This document shows positions 18,398 through 28,640 of a stretch of 64,000 nt of DNA, piece by piece. How positions within the stretch are numbered: the stretch's first letter is position 1; each line of letters begins with the position of its first letter. The stretch covers positions 1-64,000 of the forward strand of contig NZ_AXVL01000022.1 in assembly GCF_000482505.1 (NCBI RefSeq). Direction: 5' to 3'. The DNA is from Leptotrichia trevisanii DSM 22070 (GTDB lineage: Bacteria; Fusobacteriota; Fusobacteriia; Fusobacteriales; Leptotrichiaceae). The notes under the pieces are model-generated. The model was not told the origin of the DNA. It did not search any database and saw nothing but the letters and a program-made list of their open reading frames with translations. Made by a program: the position numbers and the translations under genes.

Positions 18398-18823
18398 TTA
18401 TAAAAAACACCTATTCTTTTTTATTTTTTTCTTCCACAATAATCCTACTGAAAAAAATATATGACTCACTATAATAAATATATTTTTTTCTTTTTCAGTT
18501 GGAGCAAAAAATGTACTATTGCTATCAGCAAAAATATACTTTATAACAAAATATGTAAATATCATTATCATCACAACTATATTAATTTTAGAATATTTAA
18601 GTATTCTTTGTGCCAAAATTCCTGAATAGAATATTAATATTAAAGCCAAAATTAATATTAATGCAAAAATAATATATCCAGATGGGTGTATTACTATTGC
18701 AAAAATCAATGCAATTCTTGTTAGTATTAGAAGATTTAAAAACTCTTGAATTAATACATATCCTAATATTAGAATAATAATAACTAATCCTTTCAATAAA
18801 AAACTCGATGTTCTATTTTTCAT
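18398..18823 (-). CDS. Small four-helix membrane protein
   Basis: 141 residues from the ATG at 18823 (AAGGAG ten bases upstream), which starts 23 bases after the sppA stop; the longer frame overlaps sppA and has no ribosome site. Four hydrophobic segments (near 8-30, 33-65, 75-92, 108-125) and a basic C-terminus ending KKKIKKNRCFL. No recognised family. Its position suggests co-transcription with sppA. Confidence 0.55.
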   Translation of the reverse strand: MKNRTSSFLLKGLVIIILILGYVLIQEFLNLLILTRIALIFAIVIHPSGYIIFALILILALILIFYSGILAQRILKYSKINIVVMIMIFTYFVIKYIFADSNSTFFAPTEKEKNIFIIVSHIFFSVGLLWKKKIKKNRCFL

Positions 18824-18845
18824 TTTAATTTTGCTCCTTAAACTT

Positions 18846-20495
18846 TCAAAGTTCAAAATCACTCTCATAATACAAAATCTGATTCATATTCCCTTGCAAA
18901 AACTCAATCTTTTCCCTAATTTCTTCAGACACAAACGGCAATTTCATATCCGACAAAGTCTCCTTCAAAGTCTGTGTCAATTTCACAATTTTTACTTTAT
19001 ATTTATCCAGCTTCAAATCATTTGCCATTGATTTTATACAATCTTCCAAAGAGCCAATTTCATCAACTAAATTAATATTTTTAGCTTCAATTCCAAGCCA
19101 CACTCTCCCTTGTGCAATCTTTTCAAGCTCATCTTCACTCATTCCTCTAGCTGCCATCACGTGTTCCTTAAACTCGCTGTAAACTTCATTCATATTATGA
19201 ATTAATTTCTCTTTTGAATTTTCTCCCAGCTTTTCAAACGGATTCAGCATATCAAATCCAGCACCTTTTCCAAATCCTTCCAAATTAATGTCTAACTTTT
19301 TCAATGTTCCTGCAACTTCAGGATACATCATAACAACGCCGATTGAACCTGTCAAAGTAAAATTATTCGCAAATAATTTTTTTCCAGTTGTGGCAATGTA
19401 ATAACCACCGCTTGCACATACATCTCCCATTGAAACATATATTGGCACAGTCAATTTTTTTAATTTCTTATATATTTTTTCAGAAACTAAAGCACTTCCA
19501 CCAGGTGAATTTATTCTTAATACGAGCCCTTTCAAATTTTTTATTTCTTTCAACTCTTCCAGTTTTTCACATACATTTTCGTAAGTAATATTTTTGTTGG
19601 GATTTTTCATATCAATAACTCCCTCAAGATTTATCACAGCAATTGTATCTTTCGCCTTTTCCTTCTTATCTTTTGACATCACAATATAATCTTCAATCGA
19701 AACTGTATCTTCTTTATAATTTATCCCAATCTCATCATAATCAGCAACACCGTCAATCAATTTATATTCCAAAGCCTTTTTCGTCCCAGCAAAAATCAAA
19801 TTTCCGTTCAATATCTCATTTTCAATATCAGCCCCTCTTTTGCTTTTTACCAGTTCCACAAAATCTTCAAAAACTTTATCCTTTATATTTTTAATTGATT
19901 CCTTTTTCTCTTTCGACATTTGGTTAAGGCTATATTTTTCTCCAGCCACTTTGTAATCACCAATATGAAGTACATTCATCCTTATACCAAACTTTTCCAG
20001 AAACGACTTCAAATAAAATTCCTTATGCAAATATCCTCTAAAAATAATAGTTGACTGTCTTGTGTCAAACATAAAAATTTTATTTGCAAGCAGAGCCTGT
20101 CTATATCGACTTTCCTCAAAAAGCGTCCCTATCGCCACAACTTCCTTATTTTTTCTAATCTTATCAAAAATTTTAGAAACTTCTTCCAGCTGTGAAAGCG
20201 TCAAATTCAACTTATCCATATCAATAATCACTTTTTTTATATTCTTATCTTTCGCAAGATTATTTAATCCTTGCAATATTTGATAATACGATAATTTCTC
20301 TTTCCCCTTTAATGCCGGCATAGCCACATCTTCCTTCAATTTTTTTACATCAAATACAACAGTTTTTACCTTTTTTAAAGGCAATTTCTTCTTATTTTTT
20401 ACTCTAAGAATCTTCTTCACAAAAATTAAATTTAAAATTACACACAAAATAAGCATTATTACTATTTCTAACAGCATTTTCAAAATAAACATCAT
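18846..20495 (-). CDS. sppA: Signal peptide peptidase SppA (long form)
   Basis: 549 residues from the ATG at 20495 (GGGAG upstream). One N-terminal membrane helix and tandem S49 protease domains, the long form known from Escherichia coli. The lysine of the dyad is Lys182 in HIGDYKVAGEKYS in the first domain, and the serine is Ser362 in VCASGGYYIAT in the second. It degrades cleaved signal peptides at the inner membrane. The gene starts 10 bases after uvrB ends, followed by a small membrane-protein gene. Confidence 0.93.
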   Translation of the reverse strand: MMFILKMLLEIVIMLILCVILNLIFVKKILRVKNKKKLPLKKVKTVVFDVKKLKEDVAMPALKGKEKLSYYQILQGLNNLAKDKNIKKVIIDMDKLNLTLSQLEEVSKIFDKIRKNKEVVAIGTLFEESRYRQALLANKIFMFDTRQSTIIFRGYLHKEFYLKSFLEKFGIRMNVLHIGDYKVAGEKYSLNQMSKEKKESIKNIKDKVFEDFVELVKSKRGADIENEILNGNLIFAGTKKALEYKLIDGVADYDEIGINYKEDTVSIEDYIVMSKDKKEKAKDTIAVINLEGVIDMKNPNKNITYENVCEKLEELKEIKNLKGLVLRINSPGGSALVSEKIYKKLKKLTVPIYVSMGDVCASGGYYIATTGKKLFANNFTLTGSIGVVMMYPEVAGTLKKLDINLEGFGKGAGFDMLNPFEKLGENSKEKLIHNMNEVYSEFKEHVMAARGMSEDELEKIAQGRVWLGIEAKNINLVDEIGSLEDCIKSMANDLKLDKYKVKIVKLTQTLKETLSDMKLPFVSEEIREKIEFLQGNMNQILYYESDFEL

Positions 20496-20514
20496 ATCAA
20501 CTCCCTTTTTAAAC

Positions 20515-22488
20515 CTACAATTCAATTAACAATTTTTTTAGTTCATTCATTTTATCCCTCAACTTAATAGCTTCCTCAAAATTAAGCTCCTCAGCCATTT
20601 TTTTAATCTGCTTGTCGAGTTTCTTAATTTCCTTTTCCACCTCTTTTTCACTCTTATACTGCTTAATTGCTTTGTTTGCTTCATTTTCTTTTTCAACTTC
20701 ATAGTCTACGATTGACTCTGCAATTTCTCTTACGATTGATTTTGGATTGATGTTGTTTTCCAGATTGTATTTTTCCTGAACTTCACGCCGCCTGTTTACT
20801 TCATCAATGGCTTCCTGCATGGAGCCTGTAATTCTGTCAGCATACAGGATAACATGTCCTTCTACATTTCTTGCGGCACGTCCCATTGTCTGAATTAAAG
20901 ATCTTCTGGAACGTAAATATCCTTCCTTGTCTGCTTCCAAAATTGCCACTAATGAAACTTCTGGAATATCCAACCCTTCCCTTAACAAGTTTATTCCAAC
21001 CAGAACATCAAATTCACCTTTTCTCAAGCCTCTTATTATCTCTGTTCTTTCTAGCGTATCGATGTCAGAGTGCATATATTTTACTTTTATTCCATATTCC
21101 AAATAGTAATCTGTCAGTTCTTCTGCCATTTTTTTTGTCAAAGTTGTAACTAAAATCCGTTCTTTTTTTGCTGTTCTTGTTTTTATTTCATCCATCAAGT
21201 CATCAATTTGATTTTTTGTTTCACGAATATCGATACTTGGCTCCACAATTCCTGTTGGACGGACAAGCTGCTCTACAATTTCACCATTTGAATGTTCCAG
21301 CTCGTAATCACTTGGAGTAGCTGAAATATACACAGCTTGTGGAACTTTTTTAAAAAATTCCTCAAATTTCAACGGACGATTGTCATAAGCACTTGGAAGC
21401 CTAAATCCATTGTCAATTAAAGACTGCTTTCTTGCCCTATCTCCCTTATACATCCCATTTATCTGTGGAACTGAAATGTGCGACTCATCCAGAAATACGA
21501 CCAAATCCTCTGGAAAATAGTCAATTAACGTATCAGGTGCTTCTCCTTCATCCTTTCCAGTCAAGTACCTAGAATAATTTTCCACACCTTTACAATAGCC
21601 AATTTCCTCAATCATTTCCAAATCATATTTCGTTCTTTGCTCAATTCTCTGTGCTTCCAGCAGTTTTCCTTCTTTTTGGAAAAAATGCACTCTTTCTTCC
21701 ATTTCCTTTTTTATTGCCTCGAACATCACTTTTGTATCTTCATTTGTCAAATAGTGAGTCGCAGGCATTATTGTGATTCTTTTTATATTTCTAATTTTCT
21801 GTCCAGTAAGCGTATTAATCTCTGAAATGCTTTCCAAATCATCTCCAAAAAATTCAAAACGGTATCCTGTATCCTGATAAGATGGATGTAAATCAAGAAT
21901 ATCACCTTTCACACGGAATTTTCCACGCTCAAAGGCAATGTCATTTCTCTCATATCTAAGTGAAATCAGCCTTTTTATAAGCTCATTTCTTTCAAATCCT
22001 GTTTCCACATCAATCGGAATCGATCTCTTTTTATATGCCTCTGGCGATCCCAATCCATAAATTGCCGAAACCGAAGCCACAATAATAACATCTCTTCTAT
22101 TCAAAAGTGCTGCTGTTGCTGCATGCCGCAATTTATCAATCTCATCATTAATTGAAGAATCCTTTTCAATATACGTATCAGTTTGCATGATATACGCTTC
22201 AGGCTGGTAATAATCATAATAAGACACAAAATATTCAACAGCATTTTCAGGAAAAAATTGCTTGTACTCATTATAAAGTTGTGCTGCAAGCGTTTTATTC
22301 GGTGCCATTATCAAAGCTGGACGATTTATTTTTTCAATAACATTCGCAACTGTAAATGTTTTTCCCGATCCCGTAACCCCAAGCAAAATCTGATCTGTAA
22401 TCCCATCTTCCAAGTTTTCCACAATTTTTTGGATAGCCTGAGGCTGATCTCCAGTCGGCTTAAATTTTGAATGTATCTTAAAATCCAT
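20515..22488 (-). CDS. uvrB: Excinuclease ABC subunit B
   Basis: 657 residues from the ATG at 22488, nine bases after AGGAGG. Walker A GVTGSGKT, the beta-hairpin region [21 protein letters not shown] used to wedge damaged DNA, helicase motifs DESH and QTMGRAARN, and a C-terminal UVR motif (last 40 residues) that contacts UvrC. Loads at lesions with UvrA in nucleotide excision repair. uvrA and uvrC are not in the window. Last residues are close to the sppA start. Confidence 0.97.
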   Translation of the reverse strand: MDFKIHSKFKPTGDQPQAIQKIVENLEDGITDQILLGVTGSGKTFTVANVIEKINRPALIMAPNKTLAAQLYNEYKQFFPENAVEYFVSYYDYYQPEAYIMQTDTYIEKDSSINDEIDKLRHAATAALLNRRDVIIVASVSAIYGLGSPEAYKKRSIPIDVETGFERNELIKRLISLRYERNDIAFERGKFRVKGDILDLHPSYQDTGYRFEFFGDDLESISEINTLTGQKIRNIKRITIMPATHYLTNEDTKVMFEAIKKEMEERVHFFQKEGKLLEAQRIEQRTKYDLEMIEEIGYCKGVENYSRYLTGKDEGEAPDTLIDYFPEDLVVFLDESHISVPQINGMYKGDRARKQSLIDNGFRLPSAYDNRPLKFEEFFKKVPQAVYISATPSDYELEHSNGEIVEQLVRPTGIVEPSIDIRETKNQIDDLMDEIKTRTAKKERILVTTLTKKMAEELTDYYLEYGIKVKYMHSDIDTLERTEIIRGLRKGEFDVLVGINLLREGLDIPEVSLVAILEADKEGYLRSRRSLIQTMGRAARNVEGHVILYADRITGSMQEAIDEVNRRREVQEKYNLENNINPKSIVREIAESIVDYEVEKENEANKAIKQYKSEKEVEKEIKKLDKQIKKMAEELNFEEAIKLRDKMNELKKLLIEL

Positions 22489-22617
22489 CTCTATTTTTCC
22501 TCCTTTCAATACAAACCTTTTGGTTATTTATAAAAGTTTATAAACTCTCAAATAATACAATTTTTCATTTTTGATTTTTTTATTTTTTATTACTTTCTGA
22601 CAAGCCCCTGCTATAGT

Positions 22618-22763
22618 AATACTAACCCCCATTTAAATAACGAATTTATTACAATCTTTTCTAACAAAAGATAAAAAACAATTTAGTTGAATAATTATGA
22701 ATTAGTTATCAAACAACCTTATTATAAAAATTTATTCCTATTTTTAAATAGGGTTTAATATAA
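22618..22763. repeat. MITE-like inverted-repeat element, copy at uvrB
   Basis: Starts AATACTAACCCCCATTTAAA and ends AAATAGGGTTTAATATAA, near-complementary ends about 145 bases apart. The first 50 bases match the copy at 999-1050 with few differences. Non-coding; it fills most of the gap between era and uvrB (22489-22815), which otherwise contains nothing recognisable. Confidence 0.6.
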
Positions 22764-22815
22764 AGATTGTTATTATTCAATTTTTATAATTATTTAATAT
22801 AACCTAAAAATAAAA

Positions 22816-23697
22816 TTATTTCCCATAACCCATTTCATCAAGAAATTTCTTATTTTTTCTCCATTTCTTCTTAACTTTCACCCACAATTTTAAATTAACC
22901 TTCAAATCAATCAGATGCTCAATTTCACGTCTAGCCTCTATCCCAATTTTCTTGAGCATAGCCCCATCTTTTCCAATAATAATACCTTTTTGACTATCCC
23001 TTTCAACATAAATATTTATATCATATTTCCTAATTGCAGGCTTTGTTTCTACATTAATAATCTCTACAGCTACACTATGAGGAATTTCATCTTTCGTATG
23101 ATGTAAAATTTTCTCTCTGACTGTTTCTACAACGATTTTATTTACTGGTAAATCTGTATAATAATCTTCTGGATAAAACCATACATCATTTGACAAATAT
23201 TTCTCGGCAACTTCAAATATCTTATGAATCCCAATCGCATATTCCGCCGTAAGAGTTATTATTTCATCAAATTCTCCCAATTTTTCACGAATTTCCTTTT
23301 TCTTCTCCTCAATTTCCTCATCCGTCATTTTATCAATTTTGTTAATAACAAGTACAATTGGTGTATTTACACTTCTCACATTTTCATTAACAAATATATC
23401 CCCAGTCGAAATTTCCTGTGTCCCATCCAGCATAAACATTATCAAATCGACATTTTCAAGAGCTTCTAATGCCACATTAGTCATGTGTTCCCCAAGTAAA
23501 TGTTTAGGTTTGTGAATCCCTGGCGTATCTACAAATATAAACTGATTTTCTCCAATATTTACAATCCCTTTTATCTGATCCCTAGTCGTCCCAGCCTTAT
23601 CCGACACAATTGCAACCTTTTCTTTCACAAGCTTATTCATAAGCGTCGACTTCCCAACATTTGGACGTCCGACGATTGTTATAAATCCTGACTTCAT
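22816..23697 (-). CDS. era: GTPase Era
   Basis: 293 residues. G1 GRPNVGKST (10-18), G2/G3 region GTTRDQIKG and DTPGIHKPKH, G4 NKID, and a C-terminal KH domain (about 205-293, with GIIIGKDGAMLKKIG). Era binds 16S rRNA near its 3' end and is needed for 30S assembly. Start follows TTGGAG. Downstream of yjdM on the same strand, 20 bases apart. Confidence 0.96.
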   Translation of the reverse strand: MKSGFITIVGRPNVGKSTLMNKLVKEKVAIVSDKAGTTRDQIKGIVNIGENQFIFVDTPGIHKPKHLLGEHMTNVALEALENVDLIMFMLDGTQEISTGDIFVNENVRSVNTPIVLVINKIDKMTDEEIEEKKKEIREKLGEFDEIITLTAEYAIGIHKIFEVAEKYLSNDVWFYPEDYYTDLPVNKIVVETVREKILHHTKDEIPHSVAVEIINVETKPAIRKYDINIYVERDSQKGIIIGKDGAMLKKIGIEARREIEHLIDLKVNLKLWVKVKKKWRKNKKFLDEMGYGK

Positions 23698-23717
23698 TCT
23701 TTCTCCAATTCTATTTT

Positions 23718-24053
23718 TTATATTTTTTTAACAAATTCCGATTTCAGCTTCATCGCACCAAAACCATCTATTTTACAGTCGATATTATGAATTCCATCAT
23801 CAATTAATCTTATATTTTTAACTTTTGTCCCTCTCTTCAAATCTGATGATGTACCTTTTACTTTCAAATCCTTAATAATTGTAACGCTGTCTCCATCCTG
23901 CAAAATATTCCCGTTTGAATCTTTCACAACGTTTTCATCACTGCTTTCTTCCCCATTTTCAGCCCATTCATAAAAGCATTCTGGACAAACTAGCATATTT
24001 CCATCCTCATAAACATATTCTGATCCACATTTAGGACAATTTGGTAAACTCAT
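23718..24053 (-). CDS. yjdM: YjdM/PhnA-type zinc-ribbon protein
   Basis: 111 residues: N-terminal zinc ribbon [21 protein letters not shown] and the conserved PhnA domain [20 protein letters not shown] with C-terminal [10 protein letters not shown]. The family was named for proximity to phosphonate genes but has no demonstrated role in phosphonate use; its true function is unsettled. Located between the ComEC-like gene and era. Confidence 0.9.
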   Translation of the reverse strand: MSLPNCPKCGSEYVYEDGNMLVCPECFYEWAENGEESSDENVVKDSNGNILQDGDSVTIIKDLKVKGTSSDLKRGTKVKNIRLIDDGIHNIDCKIDGFGAMKLKSEFVKKI

Positions 24054-24174
24054 ACTTTATATTCCTTTCAAATTTTATTATTTTTTATTATACCACGAAA
24101 CAGAAAGTTATAAAATATGTTTATCATTATAATTTTCATTTATAGTAATGATATTTTAAAATCAATCTCCAAAA

Positions 24175-25788
24175 TTATTTTATTGTTTCAGTATTAAAGG
24201 AGCTTGAGTACATATCAATTTTTGCAGTAAACAACGGCATTACAAAAAATGTTATAAAAAATAATATTCCATAATATGCAAAAACCGTCCATAATGGTGC
24301 TTTTCCATTAGTACTCATCTGTAAAAGCGGAATTTTGCTTCCAGCGTGAATAAATCCCTCAAAAGCCTTAAAAATAATTTCTGTAACAAAAACAATCGGG
24401 CTGTTAAATAAAGATAATTTAAAAATATTTAGAAGCACAATAAAAAATAAACATTGTATAACAACTGTTCCGATTGGTATTCCCACAATATTTAATAAAA
24501 ATGAAAATAATGGCAGTTTTTCAAAATAATATAAAAATAATGGAATACTCGTAATTTGTATTGTTAAACTCAAAAATATCAAATCTACAGTATTTCTCAA
24601 AACCTCGTTTTTTATTTTATCCAAAATTTTTTCCTGATAAATTTTCTTAAATTCAGGATTTACAAATATTATTGCCACAACTGCTGCATATGAAAGCTGC
24701 ATTGAAATATCAAAAAGTGAATACGGATTTAGCACAATTATAACAATAAACGATATTAACAAAGATTTTTTACTATCTTCCTGCTCAAAAAGAATCCTTG
24801 CCAAAATCATCATCGCTCCCATAATATAAGCACGTAAAATTCCTGGCGAGAATCCAATTAATGCACAATAGAAAGTTAGTGCCACAAGTGCCATCAGATA
24901 TTTAAACCTATACCCTAGCGAAAATCCATCCAAAATTTTCACAATTCCAATAACAACTAGACTTATATGAGTCCCAGAAATTACAATTAAATGAGCCAGT
25001 CCCGTGTATTTGAACTTATCCTTCATATCCTTAGAAACCTCTGCCTTTTCTCCCAGAACCGCAGCATGTGAAAAAGCATACAAATTTTCTTCAGTTATAA
25101 ATAAATTATCAAAAATCTCCAAAATATATTTACGGACGACATTTAATCGTGATTCTTTATATCCCAGCAGTTTCCCTTCAATCTTAATATTGCCATTTTT
25201 ATTTACAATTTTCCTAATTTTGTACCGCATAAGGTAAAATCCATATTCAAGCCCCTTCTTATTCTCAATGCTCGCCTGGTTTTTCAAATATTTGTTATTA
25301 ACCTTCAAGACACTTCCACGATTTCCATCAATCTTCACATAAAGTGTCTTTTCTCCAGAAAGTTCTCCCTTAAAAGTAACAAAATTCAGATAAAACACAA
25401 ACAAAAAAATCCCTGCCAAAATTAAAATTCCAAATTGCCAAGTTCTTTTCACTTCTTCAATTCCAACTTGCATATTAAAAAATTTTACTAAATTTTGTTT
25501 TCTGCGTGAAAGTTCGGATTTTATATACTTTTTCCTAGTCTCTTTCTCCCTCAATTTTTTCATTTCCAGAATATATTTATCAAATTCCTTATTTTCAAAT
25601 TTAGTTACATTTTCTTGAGTTTCATTGCTTCCACTATTTTTACTTATTTTTGTATTCTTATATTTTTTAAAATCTTCTTTTCTATCTGATTTTTTTACAA
25701 TTTTACGAAATCTTATATTCTCAAAATCTCTTTTTTTATTATTTTGTCCAGTTGTTGTATTATTCTCAACATTTCCCCCATTTTTCAT
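24175..25788 (-). CDS. ComEC/Rec2-like channel protein lacking the nuclease domain
   Basis: 537 residues. A charged N-terminal region (1-110), a membrane helix near 115-135, an OB-like section (about 140-225), then the Competence domain with HLIVISGTHISLVVIG and many helices. It ends soon after the last helix, so the C-terminal metallo-beta-lactamase-like domain of Bacillus-type ComEC (about 770 residues) is absent. ComEC forms the inner-membrane pore for transforming single-stranded DNA. Its start codon directly follows the stop of a prepilin gene, supporting a role in DNA uptake. Confidence 0.85.
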   Translation of the reverse strand: MKNGGNVENNTTTGQNNKKRDFENIRFRKIVKKSDRKEDFKKYKNTKISKNSGSNETQENVTKFENKEFDKYILEMKKLREKETRKKYIKSELSRRKQNLVKFFNMQVGIEEVKRTWQFGILILAGIFLFVFYLNFVTFKGELSGEKTLYVKIDGNRGSVLKVNNKYLKNQASIENKKGLEYGFYLMRYKIRKIVNKNGNIKIEGKLLGYKESRLNVVRKYILEIFDNLFITEENLYAFSHAAVLGEKAEVSKDMKDKFKYTGLAHLIVISGTHISLVVIGIVKILDGFSLGYRFKYLMALVALTFYCALIGFSPGILRAYIMGAMMILARILFEQEDSKKSLLISFIVIIVLNPYSLFDISMQLSYAAVVAIIFVNPEFKKIYQEKILDKIKNEVLRNTVDLIFLSLTIQITSIPLFLYYFEKLPLFSFLLNIVGIPIGTVVIQCLFFIVLLNIFKLSLFNSPIVFVTEIIFKAFEGFIHAGSKIPLLQMSTNGKAPLWTVFAYYGILFFITFFVMPLFTAKIDMYSSSFNTETIK

Positions 25789-26334
25789 CTAAATTTCCTC
25801 CTCCCACAAGTTAGCCTTTGAATAGTCATCCGAAAGATTAATCGGCTTTTTAGCCCTGTAAATACTTATAATCGGATATTTTGCCGCATTTATTGTGTTT
25901 GTAGAAATTCTGTAATAAATTTTTTCTCCCTTTTTATCCATCAAATAAACGGAAAATCCTTTTTCAAAATTTCCTTCATTTGTAGTACGTCTTCTAAAAT
26001 CAGCATTTTTATTAGAATTATTTGTCATATACGATAAGTTTTGAGAAATCTCCATTTTATCAACAATATCCTTTTTTCCATTTTTCTCGTCCAAAAAATA
26101 AGCTGTCTTTTCAGATATTTTAAAATCCAGTACATATTCCTTCCTGTTGTGCTGTGCATACTGCTGAATTTTTCTGATAAACTGGCTAACATTCCTCTTT
26201 TGAATTGCAAACTCCTGATTCTGCCTCTGTCTCTGCAAATTCACAGAAACCACCATAAACAAAATCGCCATAATTGAAATGTATAACAAAACCTCAATGA
26301 GTGTAAACCCCTTGTTATTCCCCTTTATTCTCAT
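25789..26334 (-). CDS. Type IV prepilin-like protein
   Basis: 181 residues from the ATG at 26334 (GGGGG upstream). A short basic leader, then the prepilin peptidase site G|FTLIEVLLYISIMAILFMV with Glu at +5 and a hydrophobic helix, as in type IV pilins, GspH-like pseudopilins and competence minor pilins. The remaining 140 residues are soluble and unassigned. It abuts the ComEC-like gene without a gap, so a DNA-uptake pseudopilus component is the most economical reading. Confidence 0.85.
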   Translation of the reverse strand: MRIKGNNKGFTLIEVLLYISIMAILFMVVSVNLQRQRQNQEFAIQKRNVSQFIRKIQQYAQHNRKEYVLDFKISEKTAYFLDEKNGKKDIVDKMEISQNLSYMTNNSNKNADFRRRTTNEGNFEKGFSVYLMDKKGEKIYYRISTNTINAAKYPIISIYRAKKPINLSDDYSKANLWEEEI

Positions 26335-26432
26335 TTTTCCCCCTTTTAAAAAACTATTTTTATACAAAATTTAATTTTTAATTAATATTATTATACATCA
26401 TTTTTTGAAAAAATCAAATATTTTTTACAAAT

Positions 26433-26469
26433 AAAAAAATTCCCTACTTAATAAATAAGGAATTTTTTT
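26433..26469 (-). terminator. Terminator of the TPR/DUF4037/DUF4125 operon
   Basis: AAAAAAATTCC (26433-26443) and GGAATTTTTTT (26459-26469) form a stem whose arms supply the T-run in either direction. It lies about 110 bases after the last gene of that operon. Confidence 0.7.
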
Positions 26470-26581
26470 CGTAGTTTTTTACTCATTTGAATTTTGTTTT
26501 ATTTACATTCTAATCTAAATATAAAAAATTAATTTTTACTTTTTGTTTCACTTGATTTGACAATACACCTAATTCAAAATT

Positions 26582-26953
26582 TTAATCATATAAATAGAAA
26601 TCCATTATTTGTAATAGTTCCCTAGAATTATCATCTATACTTTCATTTGCTAATACATCCTTTATTTCCTCTTGCAATTTCATTCTTTCATTTTTAAATT
26701 CTTCCTTTTTTTCGGCATCATAAGCCATATGTGCCATTCTTCCTATTGCTGAAAATCCGAAAGTAAAATAATTAAAAATTGTTATAAATCGTTTTTTCTT
26801 TTTAGTTTTTTTAAATTTCATATATTTTTTATCAATTGAACTTACGTCTAGATTTTCTTGTTTTGCTGATTCAAAAAACTTTTCTAGCCTGCTTACACTA
26901 TTTCTTGAAAATAATTCTAATCCATGTTCTATTAATTCCTTTACTTTTACCAT
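26582..26953 (-). CDS. Uncharacterised 123-residue protein
   Basis: Small, charged and mostly helical, with an aromatic central segment (FITIFNYFTFGFSAIGRMAHMA, about 56-77) that could be amphipathic or membrane-associated. No family recognised. The start follows AAGGGAAG, 24 bases downstream of the DUF4125 gene, so it is probably the last gene of that operon. Confidence 0.5.
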   Translation of the reverse strand: MVKVKELIEHGLELFSRNSVSRLEKFFESAKQENLDVSSIDKKYMKFKKTKKKKRFITIFNYFTFGFSAIGRMAHMAYDAEKKEEFKNERMKLQEEIKDVLANESIDDNSRELLQIMDFYLYD

Positions 26954-26977
26954 TTATCTTCCCTTCAATTTATAAAT

Positions 26978-27601
26978 TTACAAACTTTTCTCTGCTTCAT
27001 CAATAGTCTTATAACCTTTTTCCAGTACAATATTTTCCAAATTATTTTCTGCCAAGTTGACCTTATTTGTAACACAGCTTTGGATATACTCGTAATATAA
27101 TTTCAATGTTTTTACTGAATATGACGATAATTCTCCCTTCAAATAAGTTTCAATTGAAGTATAGTTCGGAGTGTCATATTTTGAGTATAAGGGACGCCCT
27201 TTTGAAGTAACTTTTGGATATTTTTTTATTATTTCTTCTTCCCAATGCAAATAAATTTCTACTATTTTTTGCACCAATTCTTCTTTCTCCTGCGAGATTT
27301 CGGGCAAGTAACCCTTAATTATTTCATATTCCTTTGGCGAACTGTATTTCATCATTCTAGCATATTTATCCTGAACAATGTTTTCACCACGATGTTTTGC
27401 CAAAATCAAGTCTTCCAGATAACTTTCCAGAATTTCATCAGGCAATGTTTCCCATTGACTTCTTCTCATAATTTCAAATTCCTGCGGATTATCCTGACAT
27501 TCTGCTCTTCCTTCCGTATGATGCACATTTTGAAAAAATTCCCATTCCCTTTTTAAGATTTGTCGAATAAAACTTTCTTTTTTACTAATTTCTCTTTCCA
27601 T
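26978..27601 (-). CDS. DUF4125 family protein
   Basis: 207 residues from the ATG at 27601 (AGGAGA upstream). Matches the DUF4125 pattern: WEFFQNVHHTEGRAECQDN, then EFEIMRRSQWETLPDEILESYL and a helical C-terminal half. No function is established for the family. It follows the DUF4037 gene by 67 bases, and a TPR gene precedes both; I recall this association from related genomes, which suggests a shared pathway. Confidence 0.8.
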   Translation of the reverse strand: MEREISKKESFIRQILKREWEFFQNVHHTEGRAECQDNPQEFEIMRRSQWETLPDEILESYLEDLILAKHRGENIVQDKYARMMKYSSPKEYEIIKGYLPEISQEKEELVQKIVEIYLHWEEEIIKKYPKVTSKGRPLYSKYDTPNYTSIETYLKGELSSYSVKTLKLYYEYIQSCVTNKVNLAENNLENIVLEKGYKTIDEAEKSL

Positions 27602-27668
27602 TTTCAATTCTCCTATTTTAAAATCCAATATTCTTTAATTTTGTTGATTATTTTTAAAATTTTTTATT

Positions 27669-28622
27669 TTAATCCATCGCAGGGTTCCAGTTTCTTAATT
27701 TTTCATCTTCAATTTTATTTTGCACAAAAGGCCCATAATCCTGTAAAAAGTCGCTTGTTAACTGTCTTGGAACAATATCTTGATTTTTCATTTCCGAAAT
27801 TACATCAGCACTTATTTCTTCAATAATTTGAAATTTTCGATTAATCGCACCAGTTGGCAATTTTACCAGTTCTTCAATTAAAAAATAAGTTTTTTCGCCT
27901 AAAATTTTTAAATCTTTTAAGGCTTTTGGCATCCATTTGTAAAAAAGTTTATATTTTTTATTTAATAAAAAAATCATATGTATCGCCTCATTTATAAACT
28001 CAGTTTCCGCAAGCCTTGCTGCCACAATTTCATTCCTTTTCATGCACCGCAAATAGTTATACTGCCCAGATTGTGCCATTTTCATACATCTTGTGGCAAT
28101 TTTATTAAGCCGTATATCTTCTGGAAAATATTTTTCCAAATCATTTCTAATTTTCGTAAATTTTCCCAAATTATCCATAAAAATTTCTCCATTAACCGCC
28201 GTTGCTAGCAATTCTTCTGGAATTAATCGCCATTCATACAAGTTCTCAGGCACCTTGATGTCTCCTAAAAATTTGAAAAACCAATCCTCCATATTAAGAA
28301 CTCCACGCCTTCCATCCCCAAACTCACTCACATTCAATGCTCTAAATCCCAAAAACTCCTTCGGCAATTCATTAAGCCTTTTCTGCAAATTTAGTCCATA
28401 TTTTTCATAATCTTCTGAACTCAGCCAAATACAGCAGGACGGCCCAAAGTCATGATCCTGCGAAATTTCATCATCAAACCCAAAACACTCCGAACCTTCT
28501 CCCGCAAGTCCAGCCGCCATTTTTTCAAAAACTTCTGGAAATTCACTTTTTATAACTGGAAGATAAATTTCTTCGAAATATTTTTTTGAAAGTTCCAGTC
28601 CTTTTATTTTATTTGAATCCAT
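27669..28622 (-). CDS. DUF4037 nucleotidyltransferase-like protein
   Basis: 317 residues from the ATG at 28622 (AAGGAG upstream). The segment GLAGEGSECFGFDDEISQDH carries a Gly-Ser and is followed by DHD (Asp56, Asp58), an arrangement like the GS...DxD metal site of the nucleotidyltransferase superfamily. The remainder is the helical DUF4037 region. The reaction and substrate are unknown; adenylyl or nucleotidyl transfer to a small molecule or protein is inference from the fold. Abuts the TPR gene upstream. Confidence 0.8.
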   Translation of the reverse strand: MDSNKIKGLELSKKYFEEIYLPVIKSEFPEVFEKMAAGLAGEGSECFGFDDEISQDHDFGPSCCIWLSSEDYEKYGLNLQKRLNELPKEFLGFRALNVSEFGDGRRGVLNMEDWFFKFLGDIKVPENLYEWRLIPEELLATAVNGEIFMDNLGKFTKIRNDLEKYFPEDIRLNKIATRCMKMAQSGQYNYLRCMKRNEIVAARLAETEFINEAIHMIFLLNKKYKLFYKWMPKALKDLKILGEKTYFLIEELVKLPTGAINRKFQIIEEISADVISEMKNQDIVPRQLTSDFLQDYGPFVQNKIEDEKLRNWNPAMD

Positions 28623-28640
28623 TTTTTCTCCTTCTTCCAT

